Notes under the pieces: model-generated
The model's database searches: none
Seen by the model: only the letters and a program-made list of their open reading frames with translations
Told to the model about the DNA's origin: nothing
Shown here: piece by piece, positions 9,801 through 21,350 of the stretch
Layout of the letters: each line of letters opens with the position of its first letter
Numbering within the stretch: the stretch's first letter is position 1
Source of the DNA: Angiostrongylus vasorum
Taxonomy: Eukaryota > Nematoda > Chromadorea > Rhabditida > Metastrongylidae
DNA: 64,000 nt
NCBI GenBank assembly: GCA_018806985.1
Contig: JADANN010000373.1
Span: 62,001-126,000 of the forward strand
Reading direction: 5' to 3'
Translations under genes and position numbers: made by a program

Positions 9801-11006
9801 TTAATTAGGTGGATAGAGAATTCTCTACCTGATAGAGGAATTCTCTGTGACACGTAAAAGTTGGAATTTCTTTGTGGACAGTGGATCCGAGGAAACGATT
9901 TATATGTGAGAAGTGCTGGGATACGCGCAATAGATGTTAAGACGGATCAAACAAAATAATATAAAGAAACTAACTCGTTAGTATACCAGATTGAAATGTT
10001 TAATAAGTTTAGAAGTAATCAACAACAAATTATCAAAATGTTTCACAACAAATCTTCTTTCTTCGCTTTAAGTCTACCTTCCGAGTAGCTTGTACCAGTG
10101 CAAGTCGTTGGAAAAGCTGACTTGTCCTCCCATTCCCAGTGCTCATCCATGCAAACCCCTTTCTCTTCTCGGACCTAAATTATGAGTTCTTCACGATGTT
10201 TTGGCAACTATGTAACCAAAATCATCTCTTTATTGCAGCACACTTCTTAAACAAAATTTTACCTCTGTTATTGAAACAAAACAAAAATTACCTTCTTGCT
10301 TACTACTGCTTACGCACAATGCGCAAGAAACACAAGTATCTTCTTCATGAAATTAGATGGAATTTCGAGGTATCCAAACGACGTCGAGTGACAATAAAAA
10401 AGTAGGTCAACGCGTTCTTACCACGCTTGAACCAACTATGTCCACAATGAAACAAATTTACAGTTCCTAAACGACAGCGGGAGCCACAGTTAATTCGAGT
10501 AGAATAACTGGGTTTTTTTTTGACGAAGTTCTGTTTCCGTTGACCGTCGTTTTCTTTTGCTAGGCAATGAAAATGAACATTTTAGAAACCAGGATGTCAT
10601 GCAGAGCATTCATTGATTAAGCAAGTATTGGGCGGCAGGAAATTTTGGAAAAATCATCGCTTTTCCTCTTAATGCTCGTTACTGCAGTTATTTTTTATAT
10701 GAGCAATTGATCTCACAGATGATTTATACTCTTAATTGACGTCCCTTGTACTCATTCATAATGCATTTAAGTTCATTGCTGATGACGTTCAATGCAATAT
10801 GCATGCATTTTAATCAGTGGGAACTATCCCTTGAAAAAAGTTGCCATCCGATTTGGGAAGTATAGACGACTGCCATCTGTGACGACCTTTTTGATACTCC
10901 GCTCCTGCTATTTTGGATCAAAACACATTGCCTATTGAGCAACATCAGCTATCCATTACCAAAATTTTGTATAGAACGTGTAAATTCTGTATGCTAGAAA
11001 GCGTAC
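9801..11006. other. No gene recognised downstream of the kinase pseudogene
   Basis: An 88-codon plus-strand frame (10139-10405) lacks a known domain. The last exon of the kinase pseudogene (C-terminal tail) should lie on the minus strand here but could not be identified. Confidence 0.35.
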
Positions 11007-12589
11007 TTCTTCGAGAATCTTATAAATTTTGTCGTACTCCGGCTGTGACTCAAACGAATACGAATCCACCATGGTGAGGATCCGGTCGAATTGCTTCGGC
11101 GTTTCGTAGAGAAACTGCATTCGGCCACTTGCTCGAGCCTGGTCGTTCTACTTCTAAATTCAAAGCGAACAATTTTCACGAGCAGTGACCTAATTTCTAG
11201 TGTCTCGGTCTCTGTGAAATGAATATATCGGACTACGTCTAGTTGTATGTGTATGGGTCAGCGATTGAATGAAGGCTATGAACGACTTAGGGAATACAGA
11301 GTTTGAGACGCTTATAACAACACCGATAATATAATAAGTCACAATGGAAAACGTGTTGTTTGCACACTATTTTATCTGCACTGTTCTGCTACTTACTTGG
11401 TTTGCGCCGCGAATCTGTGCATTACGTGAACAGGATAAAGAATTTTCGGTGTTATTGAACTTGTTTTGAGAGAGTAGTGTTGCGAGAAGGAAGAATCATG
11501 CACAGCCCATTATATCCAGAAATAGCTAAAATTAAACGCGTGGCTATTCTCATCGGGTTTGAAGACCTAACAGCTGGACCAGTTAACGACTGGGCAACAA
11601 GATGATTATTAACCCGTTGATAACCTTTTTCTCAATGAAGTTATGGAAAATACGCTTCTGATTTTTCTTGAAAGGGAACGAAATAGACAGATAAGAATGA
11701 GACTTGTGGCCTTCGCTTAAATCACTTGAAGATCACATATAATGCAAACTGCGTTGATACCAGTCTTCGTAAGGAAAATCGAATCACGAGAGCTGCTTGA
11801 AAAGTACTATTTGCTTAAACGAGCGGCAGGATCCGTTAATTGTGGTAAATGCTGAAGGCGGTAACGTCCTTCAACAGGTTACTAGGTGAAAAAAAAACTT
11901 TTACTCTCTAAAATACTCGAACGTGAGAAAATCTTCGTTCGGGTAAGTAGAACATCAGTATGGTGAACCTGTCGAACAGTTAAAGAAGTGCTCAAGGTCT
12001 TACATTTCCTAAAATATGTATTGCGTAACGGTAGTAGTTTTGTCCCTTAATGATAGAAAAATCAAAAGAGTATGCGTGAATTGGAAATGGAATGATAGCA
12101 CTAGACTTCACCTGATAAAGTGCCCCAAGGAGGCTTTCCTCTCGTCATTTCGACAATTATATAAAACCAACTTTCCAGATCATCTCGCCTTCCAAGATCC
12201 TAAAAGCTAATGGAACTGTTTTGAGCAACTGCCGTTTATTGCAAAATAAGACCCATTGAACATTTGTGACGATATCCATAGAATTTTGGAGAATAAATAA
12301 AAGCACATCTTCACATTGTGCAAAATTCATGCATGAATAACTCGCTAGAGAGAAATACATGAACGTTCTAACAAAATTCTTGGTAAAGCTTTTTTCTGCA
12401 CTGACGCTTGGTACCTACAAAGCTAAAGATTTTGCCAGCAAAAGCTCACCTGTCGCTGACGAGCAATAAGGCTGCTGTATCTTGTTGTGCCTTCCCAGCC
12501 GACGTTTTTCCGTGCGGGAACCACTTTTCCATTCTGCCAGTAAAAATGAATATTGGTAAATGGGTGAAAACGATGGTCTAAGACCACAC

Positions 12590-13430
12590 AATTGCTTTTT
12601 ATGATGAAATTGTTCTCATAACACCAAGCATTAGGGCAGGCAGAGCGAATGCTTAGCGACTTTAATGACGCATGTGGAAATATTGGTCACGGTCTAAATC
12701 CCCCGAAAACGATGTTAATGAGGAACGGACTGGTTACGCATGTCTTATTCACGCTCAACGGAATGAATATCTCCGAATACTCCAATTACGTCTATCTAGG
12801 TGGAAAAATCAAAATGATAAACAACTTAGCCACAAAAGTTGAGCAGGGGGGGAAAAAAGCGTTGAGGCGCATTAAAGGGCACCGAGGGTGTTGTGAAGAA
12901 AATAAAGAACACCCGCCTTCATGGCCAATTTTTTTGACACCACCATTCTTCTTGCTTTAACGCAATCATACGAAATATGTGGTCGTTAAGTAAGCACGGT
13001 GAAATATCGCTCAACATCATTCAACGCGGTGTCGAATGGGCGATACTAGGAGTATCTCGTATCACGCAATTGAGAGAAGGGATCCGAAGCTCCGATCCAC
13101 GTCAGCGTCTAGTAGTGAAAGATACCACTCTACATGCCAAACTGTTTAATATAGGCGCTAGGTGGACACGTAATGTGTATTAACCGCAACCGATGGACAA
13201 GAATCGTTAGTGAATGGATTCCTCGAGATGGCAAGCGTACTGTAGTAGGACCACCGACCCGGGTCAGCAGAGTTCGTTGCGAAAGCACTTGAAAAAAGAT
13301 GTGATGCTCGATAGTCCCTAGAGCCCGCAGAACCCAATGGGATGCTCTTAAAAGCGTTAGGGAGAGAAGGAAAATTTACTGGTTCTCGCTCGAGTCACTC
13401 GACGACCAACGGGACGACAGGTGATACAGG
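12590..13430 (+). mobile_element. RTE-type LINE 3' fragment inside kinase intron 4
   Basis: Opposite in orientation to the kinase. Starts at the decayed RT active site (YDEIVLITPSIRAG in place of ADD), then LSDFNDACGNIGHGLNPPKT, YSNYVYLGGKIKMIN, and the C-terminal segments VEWAILGVSRI and NPMGCS-type tail to about 13425. Frameshifts throughout. Aligns with 7960-8765. Confidence 0.85.
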
Positions 13431-14172
13431 TTACAATGATAACTGGATAGCTAACAGAAAAAAACATTAGTGCATGACCTAGGTAATCAAATAATTGTTT
13501 AGCATCTTTTGATGTTCGGATATCGACATAAATCAGTTGTATGGAGAGAAGTGTTTAACTACTTCGAAGCGACGAAAGGGATCGAGACTCTCGAATTTAT
13601 GCCAAAGATTGGATTTATGAAATTTGAAAACTATGAAGATAGCACGTTTCCTTTCAATCTAATGCTATACGTCCTCCCAAATGCTGTGCCGATGCCATCT
13701 TAATATATGGACAACCTGTATTGTATGAGTGCGTTTTTCCTACAAACATGAATCAATGACTAGAAGGGCGACCATATACGGAAATTTCCGCAAGCGACAG
13801 TAAGTTGGCATAGTTACCAAAATTTTAATGGCACTCATAAGTTCAAAATGGAAATGTTTAAAAAGACTGCCTTTTCAAGAGTTACTGGCCAGACCTCTTC
13901 GCATAGTCTGGTGCATAATGTAATACGATTATTTCAGCGGCACAGTGTCCATGACGACGCCTTAATCTAGACAGTTTCCTTCTTGTAAAATCCAGTTCTA
14001 GTTGTTCGCTTCTGCTTACCTCGGATTTCAGTCGCTTGCAGTGGTGGTCGTTAAGGTGTAAGTAGGATATTTCGCAAAACTTTAGCTTAGTTGAGAAGAT
14101 AACTTGCCACATCAAAACAGGTTAAAGGTTCGCATTCGTCGACTCATTACCTTTCCTGGCTTTTCTACTCAC
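13431..14172. other. Rest of kinase intron 4
   Basis: A 64-codon plus-strand frame at 13509-13703 (WREVFNYFEATKGIETLEF) and a 77-codon minus frame at 13882-14115 are present; neither matches a known domain. Part of the minus sequence near 13970-14010 (GGATTT...ACTGTC...GCGTCG) faintly resembles another kinase activation segment but cannot be aligned reliably. Confidence 0.25.
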
Positions 14173-14313
14173 CTTGTCAGTGTACTTTTTTGACAGACCA
14201 AAGTCTTAGAGGAAGATGATTTTAGATTGTTTGTTGCAGCGATGTCCAAGAGCGAAATTTCCAGGTTTTATACCACATGATATGTAGCCGAGTTTATGGA
14301 GCTCTTCGATAGC

Positions 14314-15842
14314 CTTAATGGTAATTTTGATACCTAATACATCTATTCTAGTATGAGTCGTTCATATATCACTTTTTTCGACAGTTTCTTTCTCCAGTCT
14401 TTTTTTGCTACATTTCTTGTGTTTGTTCTAGGTTGTTCTCAAAAATTTCAACCAAGAAAAGGGTTTCCTACACTTCGTAATTTAAATAGAAATTCGTTTT
14501 GAAAGAATTTATTCCTGTCATTGAGCCTCCCGGCGATTGTCTTCCCTGTATACCAACGAAATGACACGAGCACTGTTGGCAGTGATCAGATTTCAGGATG
14601 CCTCTCCAGCTCTGAGGGTGGGGAGAAATCATTCGGTGTGAGCCTTAACTGACTAATTCCGCACGTAACGAAAGTTGAGTGTTTTCGCAAATGTGTGAAA
14701 ATTGTCTACGTTCATCTTCATACGAGACACTAAAATTATACGCGATTTACTGAGTACTTTCACTTCGATGTGTTCGACCACAAATTACAACCAGACTTGA
14801 GTTGAGTCCAACATATTTGTGGCAGTTGGAGTGACCGGTGTTAGTTCATCCTAATCGCGAATGTGTGGCAGGAAGTACTTTGACCTCACATTTTAAAGAA
14901 GCATATTTAACTCCTGGCAAGCTTCATTAATTTCAGCCCATCTGTGACAATGAGAGCAGGGATCAGTGTACAATTAATTCGTTTCTGCATGTTTTTAAGT
15001 TTTAAAAACTGTTCAAAATTACCTTTTTTGGAAATTTACAAAAGCAGCCTAAAAACTCAGTCATTATAAACCTGGCGGGTTTTATAACCACTCAAACAGA
15101 CGATACCGTCGTGCTGTACTGGCTGAAGTCTTGTTTGTTCATTTGTTTCATTACTCAAAATACCATCCTCGAAGAAGAATATAAAGCAGTTCACGATTTC
15201 CCAGAAGGTGTGGATTTCTTCTTTGTGCAGTAAAAAAAGTTTGTATTTATTAGCAATGAACTGCAGAGTCTACTTATTTCTGATCTGACACATTTGTGGC
15301 AAGGCGCATTTTACCACGAAAACAAATCAGACTTCCATTTTTTAAACAAGCAAAGTGAACTTTGTTATTTGAAAAAAACTCCTTCAATCTACAGGTTCTT
15401 GCCGGTAATATAAAGGCTTTCTAATTCTAGCCAGATGAGATTCTGATGTTCTGAGTCCTATAGACCGTTTTTTGTCCTTTCTGAGGGGTCTCACTTCGAG
15501 GGGAAATACGAATATCAGAGCTGCAAGACTCCGTTAAACGTGACACGTTATTATAATTGAATACCTCATCAGTGTGAGCTCGATTGTGCTTAATTTTTAT
15601 TGGCATCAATGTCTTTTTTGATTGGTTGAAAAGTTGAAATTCAAACCCAAAGGAGCATCTTACAAATTGGTCGAGCAGCTCAAATTCTCCATTCGAGTTT
15701 TACGGTTTCCAGATTCTCAAATGTTCTTTTCCAGTTATCACAAAGTACGTGTGCTGCCAAAATCAGGCCTTACCCGAACACCGTAGCTAACAAGAATTAG
15801 GAGTCGAACTGTAGGTATTGAAGAGGCGCGTGATCATCTTAC
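14314..15842. other. Kinase intron 3, no gene seen
   Basis: Roughly 1.5 kb of AT-rich sequence between kinase exons 3 and 4. No exon-like or repeat-like structure recognised. Confidence 0.4.
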
Positions 15843-17272
15843 CTTCAGTGATTCCATGGAAGGCCTTAGCGACGTATTGATGCCGAAGCGCCTTTTTGGC
15901 ATTTCACATCTGAGGCTGTGCAGATCTTTGAGAAGCACTGTCATCACCATATACACATATTCTAGTTCATTTGATCCCTGAAAGGTGAGCATATGGTTAC
16001 TAAACATATTCTTTAAAATTATTCGTACTCACGTAATCTATTAAATCGCAGAAATGCTTTGCCTTCGCTGCGTTGGCGGCCTTCAGCACTTCTACCTCGA
16101 CGTGTAGCCTTAACTTACCATACTTCTCCGTCTTAACAGCTACCAATCTAAATAAAAAATATCGCAAGCAAACTACAAAAAATACGTGAATTTTCGTCGA
16201 CTTGAACCACGCGCGGTCGCTGCCAAGCTGGTGTTTGCGTGATATATTGGCATTCGTCATAAAATACTGATGTAAAACGTACTCATATATATAAGATAAG
16301 TTTAATATTTTGTGACTTCCCTAAATAAAGAACAGACCACTTTAATAAAATGGCATAATGTTGTTGTCTCTTCAAATCCACAAGGAATTCTTGACGGAAC
16401 GTCTTTCAAATGACTCGATACGTTTGCGTAACGCTCATTTTGAAGCTTGTAAAGCCAGTAAAGGTCATCAATGAAAAGATTGAAATGACTAGTGGAGAAA
16501 ACGATGCAGGTTGTGATTTTCTGGCTCTAGGTGTATTGTCCGTTTCAGCATGCAGAGGAAATCCATGTAAGCTATTATTGCGGTGAATAAAATAAAGATC
16601 TCACTTTTCGCCGCTCTATGCTGAGGAAAACGGTGCCGAATCCACCCGCTCCTAGCACTTCTTTTAATTTGAACTTCTTTAAGTCTCCGTGGATCTCATC
16701 GTTCGGCGCTGGCAGGCGATCCCCTTCAACTGTCTTGTCTTTTTCTTCAGCAAATTTCGTTACATAAGCCACTTTCTCAGGTGCAACGTTTTCCATTATG
16801 TAGTTGTTTTCAATTAAGAACAGATTGTAAAATCATCTGGTAACAAACGAAATCACGTACCTTATTGTTTCGAAAACAACTTGGTGACAACAACAAGCAC
16901 TCCCAACGCAACAATTCAGTGTAAGACAGCAGAAGGGTGAATGGACGTTAAAACACTCTGTATTATCACAAAGATTTATATCGGTTGTATCCGATCGAGT
17001 TTATTTGATGGACAGGGACTTATCATCGAAAGTCGCCTTTGCTGACACGAAAGCGATCAAGTTCGTTTGTGCTGATTCTAGTCAAACATGAAAAGTGCAT
17101 TCAAACCGTTTATTTCTTGATTACGGTTACGAGTTTTACTGAGTGAGGGAAAAAGGTAAATTATCCCAGTCACAACCTGTAAAAGAGTTCAACATTTCTA
17201 TCCTGGGAAAGCTCATGTAAGAGTGAGGCTATTTGATAACGAAGCCTGGAGGGTTTTCTTTCGCTGCTTTTT

Positions 17273-17727
17273 TTGAAAGGAATGGTTTATTTAAACAAAG
17301 ATGGTCACCGTAAAAGTGTGGTGTCAATTTTGCTCCGAAGCAAGTTATGCGAACTTTTTCCGCTCCCGACACAGTTAAATTTATCTAGTGCCCAAGTTGC
17401 TTTGCTCTGGCATCGTCATTTAAGCCGAACTTGCTTAGTAGTAGGCCGAACATGTTTTCGTAGATCTCTATCTCGATTCAATATAATTCAGCATCCTTCA
17501 AACGGTTTACCGCCTTATCGTGACTGGAAGGTGTTTTGGTGTCGGACTGCGATGTGCAACGGGAGGTTTATCCCAAATCTCCGAAAAATGAAGATTATGC
17601 TGGAGCCCACACAATCAGTGAGGACGGCCCATTCAGGTATGAAGTATCAAGTATAATTCAACACCAGCCGTTCGTCATTTGGGCCCTACGTATATCGAGA
17701 ATTGGCTATATTGGAGAGCAGTTGTGA
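17273..17727 (+). other. Two overlapping open frames, possible exon
   Basis: A 127-codon frame (17273-17656) overlaps a second frame in which SDCDVQREVYPKSPKNEDYA then GAHTISEDGPFR is followed by a GTATGAAG donor-like site at about 17638. The second reads more like protein. No family recognised and no partner exon found. Lies about 500 bp upstream of the kinase start on the opposite strand. Confidence 0.25.
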
Positions 17728-17805
17728 TACTTGAACAGACAATTTATGAAATCTAAACAATGAACGCGGTGTGGTCACTTTTTCTTTAAACCCTCTTTTT
17801 TTTCA

Positions 17806-17970
17806 TGGCAGGGTTTGATGTGAAATACAACCACTGCTGAGATATTTGCAAAGTTCCGGGACGCAGGTGCTTTTGATGGTGATCGAACTTGCTACCATCC
17901 GTTCATGGGGCTAACATGTTCACAACCATACTATGGAGTCCTTTATTTCGCTTTTCTCTCGGCCGTGTTT
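17806..17970 (-). repeat. SINE-C arm (reverse, degenerate)
   Basis: GGCAGGGTTTGATGTGAAATAC, CTGCTGAGATATTTGCAAAG and a diverged tRNA-like part (ACATGTTCACAACCATACTA). Confidence 0.55.
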
Positions 17971-18489
17971 TTTACTTCTAACATTGTGGTTATCTTTAGG
18001 TGCACTCATTCGCTCATTCATGACAAGAATACTAGCTATCAGAGAAAAGAAGACATTTAAATAACTTGGCGAAAACCATGACCGCTATCGTATCCTGCGT
18101 TGATAACATCAATAATACTCCATATTTGTAATAGGGGTCGTACCTTCTTGCACTTTGTTATTTGGTCTTGTTAATGCATTGAACTAAGTGTCAAGGTTCA
18201 CCTCGTTTATATGAGCGACATTCGAATGTCTTGTAGGTCGCAGCGCTTCTTCAGTTTGTGTCGTCGTCCTAGAACTTTTATTCGTGAGGGATAGGAGACT
18301 TGAAATGAGATTCGTTCTCTGACGTGACAAATTGTGACCTTCTGTTCTCGGTGAGATAATGAATTCTGGTCTAGTGTGATTCTTTTTGGGAACGATGAGA
18401 TGGCCATCGTAGGTATTCGGCATAGTTAATCGCTGAGCATCGCCATACTCATTTGAGGGCCAAAGCATAAAAAATGTTTACAATTTTTT
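17971..18489. other. Unassigned
   Basis: A 94-codon minus-strand frame (18184-18468) is the only feature; no domain recognised. Confidence 0.25.
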
Positions 18490-18720
18490 TAATAACTAAA
18501 AAGACCGACTTTCTACAAACCTCGGCATAGATAGTTAATATATTTATTTATATGATCTTATAAACTGATCTTCTTTAGCTGATGCGACGAGTGGGACTCG
18601 TTACATCACGGCTCTGAGGAAGGCGAAATCGCCGATACGTCAGCCATCGACCAACAACACCAACAACAACGACAACGACAACGACAACGAAGACCTATAC
18701 CAACCTCGCATTAGCTTACA
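18490..18720 (+). repeat. PLE-end foldback repeat with mutated hammerhead-like core
   Basis: Left part AAAGACCGACTTTCTACAAA, CCTCGGCATAGATAGTTAAT and TCTTCTTTAGCTGATGCGA; then GGCTCTGAGGAAGGCGAAAT and CGCCGATACGTCAGCC (GAAA box mutated to GATA); then (CAACAACGA)n and GAAGACCTATACCAACCTCG. Same element as 39309-39630. Confidence 0.7.
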
Positions 18721-18739
18721 ATTTTGTTACCAGCAGTTT

Positions 18740-19850
18740 AAGAATGTCCTCTGTTTTTTTAACCCAATAGTTCTCACAAAATAAGCTGCATTTTAAAATT
18801 TACTCTTTAGTGAACGACGTTGAGCGTCCTTCTGTAATTACCCTACTTTTTTCAAAAAATCCAAAACAAAAATCACCAATCAGGGCAACAGTATTGTCAC
18901 TTATTGATAAACGACGAGGTTAATCAAAATTCAACCATTGCGATTGCTACCCATTAAAGTGCTGTTGTGGGAATCGTAGCTGAGACTTTTAAAGAAGAAT
19001 GAATTTCTAGAATATATAAGCAGTACGAGTTCCAGTGCTCACCATCACTCGATCATGATTGATCGTTGTTTTGGAAATACTTCTGAACACCACTGTGGCT
19101 GTGTCACAATAATACGCTGAGGTGGATTATTGTAGTACGCAACAAATAAAAGGTACAGGTTCTTAGCAGAATGTTTTTTATTAGTTTATTCTCTCGTTTT
19201 CTACCAGCTAAAAATAGCATTTCAAATCGTAAAACTTTCGCGGTATTTTCGAAATATTTTTCCTGTAACCTAGCTAGTTGTCATTCATTTCCTTTCATTT
19301 TTTTGCCCTTCGTCACATAGAGGGCATGCGAGAAAAACTTGCCTAGTAATTCATCTTTCATCTAGTCGACGATTGAAACAATACAAGCAATACAATCGTG
19401 GATTTGCACTAGCTCAGACCCAGTTTTATGCTGGAAATTTCGGACGAGGAATGGCGAAGGTAGTACACGTACTTTATAGCAGTTGTTTTTTAACAAAGTC
19501 GTGAGTCCTTTGTTTTTAAAGAAACAGAGTGGAAACAGGTTATCCTGCCCACCTATACTTTAGTATTCTACAATGGGACGGACTAGTATAACAGAGCAAT
19601 AGGCAGTAAATCTTCTTAAGATTTAAACATTATTTGCTTTAAGCACTCTACTAAATTCGCAATTCATATACATCTTGGAGCCAGTGGAGTACCTCGTATG
19701 ATTAGAAGCACTAAAGGTCATTGGTACCAAATAGACATAACGTCACTTGAAATCAATACTTGGCCAGAATATCGTCGATCAAAACATGGCACCTGGTAAG
19801 GACTACTTTTATTTAATTCTTCATACCTCTGTTTAGCAAACACGAGGCGT
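18740..19850. other. No gene recognised
   Basis: AT-rich sequence without long frames, splice-like structure or matches to the repeats described here. Confidence 0.4.
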
Positions 19851-19854
19851 TATT

Positions 19855-21350
19855 TTATTTCTTTATTCACGCACAAGCTGACGTTTCGGCGGATTTCGCT
19901 CTCTTTAGAGCCTGGAAAGGTCAAGTTGACTGCAATCTACACGGTCAAACGCCTCCATAACCAAACAGAGAAAATGTTGAACCAAAATTTTAGTCACACT
20001 GAACACGGAGTCTTTGCACACTCACCGCTTTCTAGGAGTCTTTCACTAAATATTTCACGTGGAGACCAACCGCACAGAGTTCATATGCAATCGTAGTGTG
20101 CCCATCTCATCAGAATAACAGGCTTATATACTGCCCAATATCACGCGTGATAATGAGGCATTCCTCCCTGCGGTTCATTTTCGGATTCACGGAATTGATC
20201 CAAAATGCCTCGAGAATTTTGCGAATTCATGCTCTAACAAAGTTATTTTCCGCGATGCGGTTCTTGGATCCACGAGTGAAATTCTAAAGATAGTCTCGAT
20301 CTTGTCACCTTACACCTTCAAATAAACAGTGAGAGAAGCTAAATAAATGCGATTTTCACTGTTTAGGAATTTGCTCTTAAGAAAGTTGCATGCCGAAGGT
20401 TGTGCTTCTTTCTGGTCAACCGATATAACCGTTGCTAGATTTTCCTTCTTAAAAGCGCATCTTTAACGACGCGGTTTTGTCGATTCCGCGTTTCCTTGTT
20501 TGTGGGAAAGTCAAAATTTAACGTGCCCACAATAAAAATAAGATGTGTGAAACCCAATTTAAACCGTAGCAATTGAGAAATCAGCGTCTATCGATTCCTG
20601 CCCGAGGATCTTAACCCCTACTTCAAAATCTTCTCCGTTATGTCTCTGCGTCCTACGCGTGCCTAGTGGAGTACTTGGTTTACGTTTGCCGACTAGGTGT
20701 TCTTTTTATACAAACGCAGAGTGGTCTACCCGTTCCGCCAACGTATTCGTCTCCGCACGCTTTACAAGAGGACAGATATACTGTACCCGAACTCATACAG
20801 TTACCGCCTCTACCACTGGAGCATTTTATGCAATTTTGCGTTTCACATAGACGGTCGCATAGGCGGTTGCGAATTAGCTGGCGTCTTAGAGTGGTCCGGT
20901 GATATTTCTATCACTCTTACTGAATTCTCTAGACCAGCCCTTATTAAGCAACTTTTTGTAGCTGCACTTACTTCATTTGAAATGAAGGGCAGAATAAACG
21001 AGACCCTTATTGTCGCCAGAGTTATCGTTGTGGTACCTGTGGTTTCCTCTACACCTGTCTCGAACTGCAGTTTCGTAGCCATTAAAAATGACTATTTGCC
21101 GCGCCAAGTTCCCGGACTCCTCTCTCTGCTGTCTTCTTGTGCACACTCCGGTAGCTGTTCGAAACATGTTTCTCACAAGCACTCTTTTCGCTCTTTTTCT
21201 CAACTTTTATTTATCCAGTGCAAAGTCAGTAAATTAACATTTAGCGGTGGGAAAAAAAGTGTTTCTGATTGCCGAACTGTGACGTGTAAGGGAGGCCCGT
21301 CACCCTTTGAGTAGTTCGATATTTGTATCAAGAAACACAGTTGAAAGTAA
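19855..21350 (-). mobile_element. Penelope-like element (RT end, linker, GIY-YIG, 3' end), decayed
   Basis: Read from high to low coordinates: end of the reverse transcriptase (FLDTNIELLK near 21330; VLVRNMFRTATGVCTRRQQR near 21175), linker (LPFISNEVSAATKSCLIRAG near 20990), GIY-YIG domain (CKACGDEYVGGTGRPLCV near 20760, then HNGEDFE-type residues), and 3' region with a decayed hammerhead-like motif at 19877-19912. The domain is split by a 360-bp insert (20230-20590). Stops and frameshifts are frequent. The 205-codon plus-strand frame at 20697-21314 is antisense to this element. Confidence 0.8.
20230..20590 (+). repeat. Repeat inserted in the PLE, shared with the secreted-gene upstream regions
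   Basis: Matches 34206-34615 and 61745-62110 along its length (shared landmarks: GCGATTTTCACTGTTTAGGA, TTGCATGCCGAAGGTTGTGC, ATAAAAATAAGATGTGTGAA). It interrupts a stretch that is continuous in the PLE copy at 38920-38960. Either a mobile repeat, or a piece of the duplicated gene flank carried here. Confidence 0.7.

Larger units (their letters stand above)
11007..16796 (-). pseudogene. TTBK/CK1-family protein kinase pseudogene, seven exons
   Basis: Exons read on the minus strand: 1, 16796-16605 (ATG start; glycine loop GAGGFGTVF); 2, 16147-16033 (VAVKTEKYGKL with the ATP-anchoring Lys, VEVEVLKAAN with the helix-C Glu); 3, 15977-15843 (YVYMVMTVLLKDLHSL hinge); 4, 14313-14173 (AIEELHKLGYISCGIKPGNF, then DFGLSKKYTDK); 5, 12533-12450 (VGWEGTTRYSSL); 6, 12199-12112 (DLGRRDDLESWFYIIVEMTR and PPWGTLS); 7, 11138-11007 (FLYETPKQFDRIL, then PEYDKIYKILEE). 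Exon order, GT-AG borders and mostly phase-0 junctions match worm TTBK-like Ser/Thr kinases. Lesions: catalytic RD of the HRD-type motif reads CG; a TAA codon directly precedes DFG; the exon 1/2 join is out of phase by one base; the piece linking exons 6 and 7 is missing and a TAG lies just before exon 7. Intron 4 holds a decayed RTE copy. Loss of the catalytic Asp plus a stop means no active kinase. Confidence 0.85.

Noticed and set aside
10496..10520. SL2-like sequence (AACTGGGTTTTT reversed)
   Set aside because: Only about half of SL2 matches; not above chance.
13882..14115. Activation-loop exon of the kinase at 13.9-14.1 kb
   Set aside because: Only a faint similarity; the true activation-segment exon (GWEGTTRYSS) was found at 12450-12533.
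18658..18700. CRISPR-like short repeats (CAACAACGAC units)
   Set aside because: They are a simple trinucleotide-type tract belonging to the PLE-end repeat, without spacers.
20697..21314. 205-codon plus-strand open frame as a gene
   Set aside because: It is antisense to the PLE RT/linker/GIY-YIG sequence, whose motifs are recognisable on the minus strand.
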